From NCBI RefSeq assembly GCF_001434405.1, contig NZ_AZFT01000053.1:658285-706638 (forward strand): 48,354 nt of DNA, in the 5' to 3' direction. Position numbers and translations under genes: made by a program. Below the pieces are notes generated by a model. It ran no database searches. It had not been told where the DNA came from and was given only the letters and a program-made list of their open reading frames with translations. Below, piece by piece: positions 20,907 through 30,100 of this stretch. The DNA comes from Ligilactobacillus apodemi DSM 16634 = JCM 16172 (GTDB taxonomy: Bacteria > Bacillota > Bacilli > Lactobacillales > Lactobacillaceae). How positions within the stretch are numbered: the stretch's first letter is position 1; every line of letters begins with the position of its first letter.

Positions 20907-21320
20907 TCAATTAAATAATAATTGCCAAATTTTTGGTCCAAATATCAACAATCCAGTGATCACTGAGAAGATCGCCGCCAATAAAACAGCTGCGGCCGCC
21001 ATATCTTTGGCTTTTTTAGCTAACGGATGACGCTTATAATTTGTTGCTAAATCAACTACATTTTCAATCGCTGAATTCCAGACTTCACTTGAAACGACCA
21101 AAAAAATACTTAAAAATAGCCAGAGCCATTCACCAATGGTTACATTAAACGCAAGTCCCATAATTACGACCAATGTTATAGCACTCACATGAAACCTTAA
21201 GTTACGCTCTTCGCGATAGGCAGTTTTTAAACCAATGATCGCATATCGCAACGATTGGAAAAAGTGCCTGTTTTTCCAGTTATTCACTGTTGTCTTTTGC
21301 TCTTTATCGTTTAAGTCCAT
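20907..21320 (-). CDS. dgkA: diacylglycerol/undecaprenol kinase family protein
   Basis: Small integral membrane kinase; in Gram-positive bacteria this family phosphorylates undecaprenol to recycle the lipid carrier for cell-wall synthesis. The 137-residue protein has an amphipathic N-terminus, three predicted membrane spans, and the family signature SSEVWNSAIENVVDLAT containing the catalytic and metal-binding glutamates. It overlaps ybeY by 17 bp, which couples the two genes. The name follows the gene-order convention; undecaprenol is the more likely substrate. Confidence 0.94.
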   Translation of the reverse strand: MDLNDKEQKTTVNNWKNRHFFQSLRYAIIGLKTAYREERNLRFHVSAITLVVIMGLAFNVTIGEWLWLFLSIFLVVSSEVWNSAIENVVDLATNYKRHPLAKKAKDMAAAAVLLAAIFSVITGLLIFGPKIWQLLFN

Positions 21321-21783
21321 ACGCCTCTAGAATTTCTCGCTGCAGACCAAACATTTCTTGTTCGTCTTCTGCACGCATGTGGTCGTATCCATTGAGATGT
21401 AAAAAACCATGAACAACTAAAAAACCTAATTCTCTTTCTTTTGAATGTCCCAAATATTCTGCTTGTTCTTTTACTTTATCGATCGAGACCATAATATCAC
21501 CGATATTTTTAGGAATTTCAAACTCTTCATCATCTGGTAAAATGATCGGTACTTCAGTCGGATCTTCTTCTTCGATCGCAAAACTGATCACATCGGTCGG
21601 TTTATCGACCCCACGATATTCTTTATTGATTTGATGGATCTCTTCATTATCCATTAAAGTCACTGACATTTCAGTATTTTGAGGTAAATCAATATAATCG
21701 CCCGCAAAATTTAAGACTTGTTTGATCAAATCAAGCCATTCTGCTGGAGCTTGTTCGGTATTATCGTATACTTCCAAATCCAT
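21304..21783 (-). CDS. ybeY: endoribonuclease / rRNA maturation factor YbeY
   Basis: Zinc metalloprotein required for 16S rRNA 3'-end maturation and ribosome quality control. The 159-residue protein carries the diagnostic H-x3-H-x5-H zinc motif, with His125, His129 and His135 in HGFLHLNGYDH. It starts 2 bp after phoH ends and overlaps dgkA, consistent with a tightly coupled phoH-ybeY-dgkA-era unit. Confidence 0.97.
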   Translation of the reverse strand: MDLEVYDNTEQAPAEWLDLIKQVLNFAGDYIDLPQNTEMSVTLMDNEEIHQINKEYRGVDKPTDVISFAIEEEDPTEVPIILPDDEEFEIPKNIGDIMVSIDKVKEQAEYLGHSKERELGFLVVHGFLHLNGYDHMRAEDEQEMFGLQREILEAYGLKR

Positions 21784-21785
21784 TT

Positions 21786-22769
21786 TTATTCCTCATTTTC
21801 CGTCGAATTATAGTTATCATAAGCCTTGATGATCTCAGAAACGACTGGGTGACGCACAACATCGGCCGAATCAAATTTTACAAAGCCAATATGAGGTAGT
21901 CCCTTCAAGATCCGCTCAGCATCAACTAAGCCACTTTGACTATGTCCCTTGGGAAGATCGATCTGGGACTTATCACCATTGATGATCATTTTTGAACCAA
22001 AACCTAAACGCGTCAAAAACATCTTCATCTGTGCGCGCGTTGTATTTTGTGCTTCGTCTAAAATGACAAAAGCATTATCTAACGTCCGCCCACGCATATA
22101 AGCTAACGGTGCAACTTCGATCACACCACGTTCGATCAAGCGCTCAGTGTGTTCAGCCCCTAAAATTGAATTCAAGGCATCATAAATCGGGCGCAAATAT
22201 GGATCAACTTTTTCTTTTAAATCACCCGGTAAAAAGCCCAAAGACTCACCAGCTTCAACCGCTGGACGCGTTAAAATCAAGCGCTCAACTTCATGACGTT
22301 TGAGCGCTGCTACAGCCATAACTACCGCTAAATAAGTTTTCCCTGTCCCAGCCGGACCGATCCCAAAAACTAGATCTTTACGCTTTATTTCTTGCACATA
22401 TTGGCGCTGACCATAATTTTTAACGCGGATCGAACGACCACGCCGATCTTTTATCAATTCTTCAGTATAAAGATCTTTGAAGTATTCTAAAGTCCCACGC
22501 TGTGCCATTTTCATCGCTGACACTACATCAGCACTACTGATTGTGATCTTTTTACGTAAAAGTCCAGTCAGTTCACTGAGGACTTGATATGCTAATGCCA
22601 CGTTCTCTTCCGCTCCAGTGAGCTTGATCGTGCCACCAAACGGACTTAAATCGACATCTAACCCTTCTTCAATTAGCTCCAAATGACTGTCATTAATACC
22701 TGACAGTGAAATTTGCAATTGAGAATCGTTGAGAACGAAACTTCTTTCAACTACTTGTTCTGCGCTCAA
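21786..22769 (-). CDS. phoH: PhoH family ATPase
   Basis: PhoH-like P-loop protein of the PhoH1 (YqfP/YbeZ) type, implicated in RNA metabolism together with YbeY. The 327-residue protein has an N-terminal KH-like region (about 15-75), Walker A GPAGTGKT at 138-145, the LTRPAVEAGE segment near 162 and the Walker B DEAQN near 240. The start codon is probably TTG, preceded by GGGAG. A good promoter lies at 22803-22831. In most lactobacilli yqeY and rpsU are found just upstream; here prophage sequence takes their place. Confidence 0.96.
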   Translation of the reverse strand: MSAEQVVERSFVLNDSQLQISLSGINDSHLELIEEGLDVDLSPFGGTIKLTGAEENVALAYQVLSELTGLLRKKITISSADVVSAMKMAQRGTLEYFKDLYTEELIKDRRGRSIRVKNYGQRQYVQEIKRKDLVFGIGPAGTGKTYLAVVMAVAALKRHEVERLILTRPAVEAGESLGFLPGDLKEKVDPYLRPIYDALNSILGAEHTERLIERGVIEVAPLAYMRGRTLDNAFVILDEAQNTTRAQMKMFLTRLGFGSKMIINGDKSQIDLPKGHSQSGLVDAERILKGLPHIGFVKFDSADVVRHPVVSEIIKAYDNYNSTENEE

Positions 22770-22802
22770 TCGCCCATCTCCCTTATATTATTTCTATCCC
22801 CA

Positions 22803-22831
22803 ATTATACTTATTCTCAGTCGGATAATCAA
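22803..22831 (-). promoter_or_regulatory. phoH operon promoter
   Basis: TTGATT at 22831-22826 and TATAAT at 22808-22803 with 17-bp spacing on the minus strand. It gives the phoH-ybeY-dgkA-era genes their own start, independent of anything upstream, and probably marks the last clearly host sequence before the prophage. Confidence 0.85.
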
Positions 22832-22990
22832 ATCAAACTATTTTACACAAAAATAAGTCATTTTCTGATATAGCTTCAGAAAGCTTAATATATCAACAAC
22901 TCACAACATAATGCACAATCGTGACTGTATTTTTGACTGACTTGCCGGTTATTTTCATATCAAAATAGACAATTTTATATAATTGAACAC

Positions 22991-23027
22991 AAAAAAGCGC
23001 CCCGCCCGAAAAATCGAGCGAGGCGCT
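22991..23027 (-). terminator. terminator of the phage late operon
   Basis: Thirteen-base arms at 22996-23008 and 23015-23027, GC-rich with two G-U wobbles on the minus transcript, loop of six, then TTTTTT. It directly follows the XkdX gene and stops late transcription from running into phoH. The 22770-22990 stretch between this terminator and phoH holds the phoH promoter and about 150 bp of AT-rich sequence where attL should lie. Confidence 0.9.
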
Positions 23028-23035
23028 TAAGTTAG

Positions 23036-23161
23036 CTATTCATATTCCTTGCCTGTGATCTCTTCATACTGCTCAGCTGTAATAGATTTAAGCTTCACAA
23101 ATTTTTTGATCGACAAACCTAACTTGTGAAGTGATTTGCACACGTTATACATCTTCTTCAT
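23036..23161 (-). CDS. XkdX family small phage protein
   Basis: A 41-residue ORF with the family pattern: a short helix with LHKLGL, a run of lysines, and the end SITAEQYEEITGKEY, as in XkdX proteins encoded next to tail fibre and holin genes. Its function is unknown. It overlaps the end of the preceding gene by 17 bp. GGAGGTG lies immediately before the first ATG, so the second in-frame ATG (23152, 38 residues) may be the real start. Confidence 0.8.
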   Translation of the reverse strand: MKKMYNVCKSLHKLGLSIKKFVKLKSITAEQYEEITGKEYE

Positions 23162-23420
23162 CACCTCCAGTTAAAGCTAAAAGCAATTCTGTATTTTGCG
23201 CTACTTGAATAGATAGATCTTCGATCGCCTTCAATAAATCTAAGTCTTTGTTGTCTCCAGTCCACTTAATGCCATCCCATTTAGGATTTGCTAAATGATA
23301 AACTTCATTATTTAAAGTTCTAGTTGGCGGTAGCTCTGTCGAGTACTCCGGTTGGTTTGGCGCTTGCACCTCACCAATATATTCTTTCGTCACTGCATCA
23401 TACATATAATAGATTGCCAT
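23145..23420 (-). CDS. phage baseplate/tail-fibre accessory protein
   Basis: A 91-residue protein starting MAIYYMYDA at 23420, with AGGAAGGA at a proper distance. The N-terminus (YDAVTKEYIGEVQAPNQP) resembles the short adapter or tail-fibre-assembly-like proteins found after BppU in lactococcal and lactobacillar phages; the C-terminal half is a predicted helix. It overlaps the BppU-like gene end closely (start at 23420, upstream stop at 23422) and the XkdX gene at its own end. The assignment is by position and general appearance only. Confidence 0.6.
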   Translation of the reverse strand: MAIYYMYDAVTKEYIGEVQAPNQPEYSTELPPTRTLNNEVYHLANPKWDGIKWTGDNKDLDLLKAIEDLSIQVAQNTELLLALTGGDEEDV

Positions 23421-23421
23421 G

Positions 23422-24498
23422 TTATCCTTCCTTCCTAACAGCTCCAATACTCAACACATCATCATCAGACCAAATGCCTAATTCGTACATCACGCGGGCG
23501 TAAACTGGCTTACGACCATACGAACCGCTATTTGTACCAGCATCACCAAAAGCATTAGTCCAATCGTACTTACTTGCGTCTTGCAACGGGTTGAGCACTT
23601 TTGTTCGTGGTGACCAATAATCAAACATACCTGATTTAGATTTAAATTTTTCAAGTGTAAGCGTTCCTCGTGATGCACTGATCACGTTTGGAATGAGTGG
23701 CCAAGTTACAAAATCAGTAGCATTTAAATTGCCAGCAAAGCCATAGCCATAAACAGTAGCCGTTGTAGCATACTCTGGAAACTGTAATCCACAACCGTTA
23801 TCAAACCGGATCGTCCAAGGCGTAATGCTACGATCTAACGTCCACGCAGTCGGTGCATGTCGCACTTCACCCTTGTTGTCTTCATCTGGCTTAGGTTTTA
23901 GGCTGTCAATAAAGTCATGCTCTGATCCTGTATTTCCAAGATCTAACCAAATTTGATAGGCTGACTTTCCATCTTTGCCGTCATGCCCATTTTGGCCATC
24001 GTTTCCAGCGGGTCCACGTTCACCAGCAGGGCCGGGATCACCCTTATCACCCTTAGGTCCTTGAGCACCATCCTTGCCATCTTTACCAGCAACAGGGATG
24101 CTAGTACCACCACTTTCGGCGAGCTCTTTTCGAATCTGTTCAATCGTGATCGTATTGACTAAATCACCTTTAACATCCATTAAATTATCAGTCAAAGTTA
24201 ACAAAATCTGATCTTTATCAGGATAGATATACTTTCGATCTTCCTTTTCGATCCAAATTTCTAACCGATACTTATCAGCTGGGAATTCTGCAAGTTTTGT
24301 ACTATCAAGTAGCACTGATCCATTCTTTACGTCACATTCAATATCTGCTAAATATCCGATACGATTTCCGATCTTAACGATCACATCATCTTCATCAGTC
24401 AATTTAACAGCAGTTTTATCATCAAATAAAGAAAGCTCGTAAATACGGCTAGTATCACGAGCTTTCTGGATCTGATCATTAATAGATACTCTTCTCAT
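23422..24498 (-). CDS. BppU-like baseplate upper protein with collagen-like stalk
   Basis: Structural protein of the host-recognition device at the tail tip. Start at 24498 (MRRVSINDQ) is supported by GGAGGT 4 bases upstream; length 358 residues. The first 120 residues resemble the BppU N-terminal beta domain that docks onto the baseplate. Residues about 138-178 are Gly-X-Y collagen-like repeats (GPKGDKGDPGPAG and similar), followed by the SAYQIWLDLGNTGSEHDF segment that often closes phage collagen stalks as a trimerisation or transition motif. The remaining C-terminal domain (from about 210) is probably the receptor-facing part and has no recognisable family. It lies between endolysin and XkdX. 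Confidence 0.82.
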   Translation of the reverse strand: MRRVSINDQIQKARDTSRIYELSLFDDKTAVKLTDEDDVIVKIGNRIGYLADIECDVKNGSVLLDSTKLAEFPADKYRLEIWIEKEDRKYIYPDKDQILLTLTDNLMDVKGDLVNTITIEQIRKELAESGGTSIPVAGKDGKDGAQGPKGDKGDPGPAGERGPAGNDGQNGHDGKDGKSAYQIWLDLGNTGSEHDFIDSLKPKPDEDNKGEVRHAPTAWTLDRSITPWTIRFDNGCGLQFPEYATTATVYGYGFAGNLNATDFVTWPLIPNVISASRGTLTLEKFKSKSGMFDYWSPRTKVLNPLQDASKYDWTNAFGDAGTNSGSYGRKPVYARVMYELGIWSDDDVLSIGAVRKEG

Positions 24499-24509
24499 AA
24501 GTACCTCCG

Positions 24510-25442
24510 TTATTTGAATGAACCCCAACTATCAAGACGTTTACCATCATATGCACGTCCTGTTGCCAAATAAGCATACTGCCCATTGCCTCGTGGTTGT
24601 CTGATCCATACAAACCCATTACTGATTGAGTATGCATCATATTTGACTTCACTACCTGCAGGAAGTTCAGCTAACTTACTAGATTGCAATGTAGCACCCC
24701 AGCGCAAGTTGATTACTGTATTAGACGTGAATGTTCCATCTTCTTTGTGCCAAGTAGCACCAAGCGTGTCGACCCACTTGTCAGGCACTGCGATTGGTTG
24801 TGGTGCAGGTGTATTGATAACGCTAGATGAGTTAGCTGTAACTTTAGCATTAGTGTAAAAACCGCTAAAATCATAGCTCATATCGATACCAACTCCTCCG
24901 ATTTGATAAGTACTACTAAACTGCCAAGTACCTACATTATCGACACCTGGTTGACTTACACCATAAGATGCGATCCATAAATTTTTGGCAATCAATCGGT
25001 TACGATCGACACGTTTAGTCCAAATCCAACTTGCTCCTGTATAGAAGTCAACGTTAGGATAGCCGGCATCTTTAACGTACTGTAAGAACGCATTGCTATC
25101 TTCAGTTACATCATACTTATGCACTTCATCTTCCACATCAAGTGCCATTACACTTTCTGGTCCAATACCATGATCACGAGCATTTTTTACAAACCACGCT
25201 GCTTCTGCTTTAGCATCTGCCACACCATGAAATTTAGCATAATGATAAGCATGGACTAGCAAACCTACTTGACGAGCATATTTGATTTGATTACGTGCCT
25301 TAGGGTTAACATAAGCATCCCCCGGATTAGAACCTTGCGTGATCTTGACAATTACCGCTTTAACGCCTGCGTTTTTCATTGCTTGGAAAAACGCTAGCGT
25401 ATCTGGTTGGTGAGATGAAACGTCTGCTACTAAATTAACCAT
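24510..25442 (-). CDS. endolysin: GH25 muramidase with SH3b cell-wall binding domain
   Basis: Lysis enzyme that cleaves the MurNAc-GlcNAc bond of host peptidoglycan. The 310-residue protein has an N-terminal GH25 barrel (1-205) with catalytic-site residues Asp7 and the Asp102-x-Glu104 pair (ALDVEDE). A linker follows, then a C-terminal bacterial SH3 domain of the SH3_5 type (about 228-300). There is no signal peptide, so release depends on a holin, consistent with the membrane-protein genes directly upstream. It ends 11 bp before the start of the BppU-like gene, and its start follows the LLH-type holin by 2 bp. Confidence 0.95.
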   Translation of the reverse strand: MVNLVADVSSHQPDTLAFFQAMKNAGVKAVIVKITQGSNPGDAYVNPKARNQIKYARQVGLLVHAYHYAKFHGVADAKAEAAWFVKNARDHGIGPESVMALDVEDEVHKYDVTEDSNAFLQYVKDAGYPNVDFYTGASWIWTKRVDRNRLIAKNLWIASYGVSQPGVDNVGTWQFSSTYQIGGVGIDMSYDFSGFYTNAKVTANSSSVINTPAPQPIAVPDKWVDTLGATWHKEDGTFTSNTVINLRWGATLQSSKLAELPAGSEVKYDAYSISNGFVWIRQPRGNGQYAYLATGRAYDGKRLDSWGSFK

Positions 25443-25443
25443 G

Positions 25444-25803
25444 TTATTTGTCCTCCTTGATTTCTACTGTTGGTGTTAATTCTGACTTTTCGTAAGCTGA
25501 TTGTACTGCTGTTTGTGCAGCTTCATCATTAACTTTAAATCCTGCTGATTGCATAGCCATTTGGACATTTTTAGTTGCTAGATCAAATTTGGTCTTACCG
25601 TCCAAATTTTGGCTGACTAATGATTCTACTGCGGTTGTAGCAACTTTTTCTAATAATTCCCAAGCTAAAGCTGATTGTTTAGCTTCATTAGTTTTCACTT
25701 TAGCTTCAAGCCAAGGCTTTACATAAGCCCAAGCAAAAGCAATAAAGCTTACTAAAGCACCACTTGAGATCAACCAATCAATTACATCATTTGCTACTTT
25801 CAT
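25444..25803 (-). CDS. LLH-family phage holin
   Basis: A 119-residue protein with one N-terminal membrane span (about 8-28, WLISSGALVSFIAFAWAYV) and a long helical charged tail. This is the architecture of the LLH (Lactobacillus lambda-like) holin family that follows tail genes and precedes the lysin. The ATG at 25803 has AGGAAG 7 bases upstream; a GTG one codon earlier is possible. It overlaps the preceding small membrane gene by 17 bp. Confidence 0.85.
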   Translation of the reverse strand: MKVANDVIDWLISSGALVSFIAFAWAYVKPWLEAKVKTNEAKQSALAWELLEKVATTAVESLVSQNLDGKTKFDLATKNVQMAMQSAGFKVNDEAAQTAVQSAYEKSELTPTVEIKEDK

Positions 25804-25981
25804 CACAATTCTTCCTTTCTAATTCTTCTTTTAAGCGAGTGTTTTCCTCCCGTAGCTTCTCTAACTCACTTTTCTTTTCGAGCTTATCCATTTTTTGCCT
25901 ATTGTTCTCGTGTGCCGTGATCCATGCGACTAAAGCAGAGCCCAAGGCACTCACAATCGCAACTAAAACTTGATCACTCAT
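25787..25981 (-). CDS. small membrane protein with coiled-coil tail, lysis cassette
   Basis: A 64-residue protein with one N-terminal membrane span (about 4-22, LVAIVSALGSALVAWITA) and a strongly charged heptad-like coiled coil (KLEKKSELEKLREEN). The position ahead of the holin and the shape suggest a second holin, an antiholin, or a hemolysin-XhlA-like partner. GTG three bases earlier is an alternative start. The family is not identified. Confidence 0.7.
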   Translation of the reverse strand: MSDQVLVAIVSALGSALVAWITAHENNRQKMDKLEKKSELEKLREENTRLKEELERKNCDESSK

Positions 25982-25985
25982 CACC

Positions 25986-26363
25986 TCACCCTTTCACTAG
26001 AACTTCAGCTACTATGCCAGATAACACAAAGAAAGCATAAATTGCTGGAAAACTAAGAATTCTGCCAATAAAAATATCAGCCAAAACAAACGACAAAAAG
26101 AACACTAACCAAACAAAAGTCAGTGTTCCAGTCATAATTTGTTTATAGTACAAATGTTTAACATTCCAGAGCGCATAAACTAGTGCAACAGTTCCAACAC
26201 ACGCCAATAAAAAAATAAATGGCGGATCATCAAGCACAGCTAATGGACTATGAATCCAGTCAAAAGTGCCTGCACTTCGTTTTACAATAAAATAAAGCGC
26301 TAGAGAATATGTCTCTAGTGCTTTAATAAACCAAAAACGATTCTTTTTTAAATTTTCGATCAT
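25986..26363 (-). CDS. phage membrane protein, function unknown
   Basis: A 125-residue protein with a basic N-terminus and four likely membrane spans (about 16-28, 47-65, 75-95 and 103-122). It lies in the lysis cassette, 4 bp ahead of the coiled-coil membrane gene. Similar hypothetical proteins occur in Lactobacillus prophages at this place. It may contribute to holin function or superinfection exclusion, but nothing in the sequence decides this. Confidence 0.75.
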   Translation of the reverse strand: MIENLKKNRFWFIKALETYSLALYFIVKRSAGTFDWIHSPLAVLDDPPFIFLLACVGTVALVYALWNVKHLYYKQIMTGTLTFVWLVFFLSFVLADIFIGRILSFPAIYAFFVLSGIVAEVLVKG

Positions 26364-26404
26364 GGTTATATCCTTTCTCCACCGCTCCCGCCCAGCACCA
26401 TGAA

Positions 26405-26668
26405 TTATTCTGTGGTCGTTGTATCTGATTCATCTGTTTTCACATCATCAAACAGCTCGTCTTCTTGATCAAATACATATTGACGAAAATCATTCATATC
26501 TTTACGTACTTCACGCCGATTTTTTTCATAAAGTTCTTGATTATTAATGTACGTGTTGATTGTTGTAGTACCACCATTTGACGACAATCGAGCATCGAAA
26601 CGTACTACATCAGTATCATTGATCAATGATTGCCCCGTTAAATTGAGTGTTTTTTCTTTTTTTAACAT
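26405..26668 (-). CDS. hypothetical phage protein
   Basis: An 87-residue, mostly hydrophilic and acidic protein; residues 25-45 look like beta strands (GGTTTINTYINN), then a charged helix, and an acidic Ser/Thr-rich end. It starts 1 base after the DUF1617 stop (TAATATG). Not recognised; its position between receptor-binding protein and lysis genes suggests a small structural or assembly factor. Confidence 0.65.
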   Translation of the reverse strand: MLKKEKTLNLTGQSLINDTDVVRFDARLSSNGGTTTINTYINNQELYEKNRREVRKDMNDFRQYVFDQEDELFDDVKTDESDTTTTE

Positions 26669-26669
26669 A

Positions 26670-27098
26670 TTATTTGTCCTCCATACTTTCTTCTAACTGA
26701 TCCATCAAAGTATCATAAGCCATAGCGTCCATTCGTTCTAATTCATAAGGATAGCTATCCAACGCTTGATATAGAGCATCTAATTTTTCTTTATACTCAG
26801 TAATATCAATCACTGCTTGTTCATTGGACAACTCTTCAAGTTCGATATTTACCTGAAGGCGATCTTCTTTAGTTTTAAATTGAACTTTGTCATCTTGAAT
26901 AATTGGTTGCCCACTATCATCTAATAAAATGTGTGGCTTACGAATCTCATTAAAATCGTCATTATATTCTTGTTCTTTTTTCGCCAGTAATTTAACCAAC
27001 TTAGAACGCCCACGGCTTGCTTTACCGCTTAATTTAAGACTAGTCAACAAATTAGAAATGTGTACTAATTCACTATTTTTAAATGTTACTGTATTCAT
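26670..27098 (-). CDS. DUF1617 family phage protein
   Basis: A 142-residue helical, acidic protein matching my memory of DUF1617, which occurs downstream of the receptor-binding or tail-spike gene in lactobacillar and enterococcal siphophages; its role is unknown. It lies 19 bp downstream of the 1603-residue tail protein, with its stop coupled to the next small gene. Confidence 0.75.
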   Translation of the reverse strand: MNTVTFKNSELVHISNLLTSLKLSGKASRGRSKLVKLLAKKEQEYNDDFNEIRKPHILLDDSGQPIIQDDKVQFKTKEDRLQVNIELEELSNEQAVIDITEYKEKLDALYQALDSYPYELERMDAMAYDTLMDQLEESMEDK

Positions 27099-27117
27099 GA
27101 TAAACCTCCATTAGTTT

Positions 27118-30100
27118 CTAGTATTCAATATCTAGGTATCTTGCTACACGTCCTTGATCAAGATTTGTCGGAACCTTCCAACCTTGTAAAGGATATACTT
27201 TATTATTGAAGAGCAAGAATAAATCCCAATCGCCAATCATTATCCCTGCTTTCATACTTTTCGATCCAATTGTAGGATAGCTATGCCCATTGTAGTTTAC
27301 AGTGAAAAATCTAATAGCCATCCCATCACTAGGATTTCCACTAGGATATACCACATTGCGTAATGTAATCGGTTCGCTAAACGTAACTGGATCATAGAAA
27401 TTGAATCCTGAATTAGCACTATTAGGTCTCCATTCATTTCTATACCAACTCATCTTAATCTGTGGATTCATACTATAATTTCCATTATCCCTAGCTGCCC
27501 AAGCCATATAATCACCGCCACCATCTAACCAGAACAATAAGCCTTGGTAATTGCTTGGCATTCCTTGCATGCCTTGCCATCCAATCCCACCGATTTTTTC
27601 ACCGACTGCCTGTATTAACATCCCGTGATCGTAAAACTGAGTTGTAGTATTTCCGTAAGTAACACGCATACCACTATAATCTATATTCACATAACTTCCG
27701 TAAGCACTACGCCAAAACGATCTCACAAACTCTGTCCTATCACCAGTTAATTTAGAAACATTTAGGTTAATAATGTTGACGTTGGCGGCATTGAGTGTAC
27801 CCGTTGTAATTTTATCTGCATTTAAATCAGTGATCGCAGCACTTGGAATAAATGCTCGACCACTAAAAGCAACCGAATCAGCATCAAGATAGATCTTCTT
27901 CGACTGAATCAACGTACGGTTGGCTTGCATGTTGATCTGTGATAGTAACTCATCCTTCTGTACTCGCAAATTTATCGCAGTATCTAGCTCATTTTTTACA
28001 GCAGTGATTGCAACGGTTGTGTCCTCTGGATCAGGTGACCAGTCAGTCGCTTTTGTTCCTTCTTCTAATTTCACACAACGCACATATACATAACCTGCAG
28101 GTTTTGGAGATGAATCTGCAAAACGTCTTCCGATAATGACACTTTTACGCTTATCGTCAGGATCTAGCTTATAAGTGATATAGTATTTTTTCCAACTGGA
28201 AGTTAAGGTAACTTCCCAATAACCATCTACCGAATTATCTCTTTCGACGCCATTTGATTCAATAACGCCCCTAACCCTATTATCTCCTCCAAGATCTCCA
28301 TGCCATAAATAACATGCCATTTTTTGACCACTAAATAACGCCTTTGCTTCAAATGACAAAGTATAACGGTTTTTATCAAGCGATCTGGAAGTGTCATAGC
28401 GAATTCCTTCTATCAATCCTGTTGTTGGTGCACTGATGAATTTAAATTCCTTAGAGGTTCCCTTGAGTAAGTTAGTACCGCCGATATGCATATTTTGTAG
28501 CATAAGTTGCCATTGATTTGCTTTTTGATCCACATAAGAAGCATCGGCTTTATTTGCAACAACACTACTAATCTCGCTAGCTTTCTGATTGACATATGCC
28601 CAACTTGCTTTATCAGACACAGCAGCCGTGATCTCGTTAGCTCTCTGATCTACATAAGATTTATCGGCCTTGTTGGCTACCGTCGAATTGATACTATCAA
28701 CTCTAACATTAATAGCTGAATACCTTCCTGGCAATGTTTCTAATAGCCCTGTATTTTGCGTATATGGAACATATGAACTACTAAATGACATCATAGGTTG
28801 GTTAAAAATCACATTTCCTACTCCGTTAGTGATTAAACGCATTGCAACATATTTTGTCCCGTCCGGTAAGCTAACATCGTTACAATACAGCAACTGCTGA
28901 TGCCCATTACTGATGTTTCTAACCTCTTGCGTAGCTTGATTTGAGCTACTTAAGTATCCCGTAGACTCTTCTCTGAAAAATACAATTTCCATTCTTGCTT
29001 TGCAGTTTCCGTTGGTAATGTTGTCCGTTACATGCATCCAAACACTTGCAGATAGTTTGTCATATTGAGTTACTCTGATCGATTTACTTGTTGCTGATAA
29101 GTTGTAATAACCACCAATAGTATTTCTAAAGGCCAAACCTGTTGAACCTTTGTAAGCGTCCCACTCGTTATTCGCAAAAAGAATTGTCCTACCATTTTCA
29201 ATACCAAACAAAGTCCAAGCTTCAGCATTATTAGAAAATTCAGAATTATAGACAAGGTTTTGAATATTTAGATCATTAATTCGAGTGTTTACACGATCGA
29301 TCTCAGCTACCCGTAAACTCATCCCATCTTTGAATAAATCAAAGTCTGTTTTGTAAGCTTTGAGCGTATTATTTACACTGTTAAATTTGCTCTCAATATC
29401 TTCTGGTGCTTGTGTGTAGTCAGTAGGTTTATTACCTTTTTCTATCTTCACACGTTTAATGTTCGCATCATATCCACCGTTAAAATAGATGACATATGCT
29501 TTGTTAAGACTATTGATCTTTCCAGATACGCTATATCGTTTCCAGTTTGAAGTAAGACTAGTTCCAGATAAAGATCCGTCGCCAGCCTCGCTTTCGTTTT
29601 TCACAGTTTTAAATACGCCTGATCCTTTAGCATCAAATGATAACGTATAATCGTCGCCAACTTGTAGTTCTCCATTTGGAAATGCTCCACCCCATTTGGT
29701 ATACACACCACCAGCATATTGACTACTTAGATGCATGATCTTAGTATCGCCTTGTGTATCAAACGTAGGAGTGACGTTATTTTGACCAATACCTGTCGGC
29801 CAAGTAAAATCTAACGACCCTTGTAGATAATTACGACCACCCAATTTCAAGTTATCGATCTTACCATCTACGCTAATGATACTTGCTCTTAAGCCATTTG
29901 CTGTTTGTTCAACTTCTGATGATCTAGCATATCCATTAAGATCGCTAGCAGTTAACTTACTATTTAGCGCTTGTGCCGTACTTGATCGAAAACTCTCAAA
30001 GACGTCATTACCGACCTTACCTAGCATTTGCTGTTCAAGTAAATTAGCTTTTTCTCTTACATTGGCAATATCTCCTTGTGCATTAGCAAGATTAGTCGCA

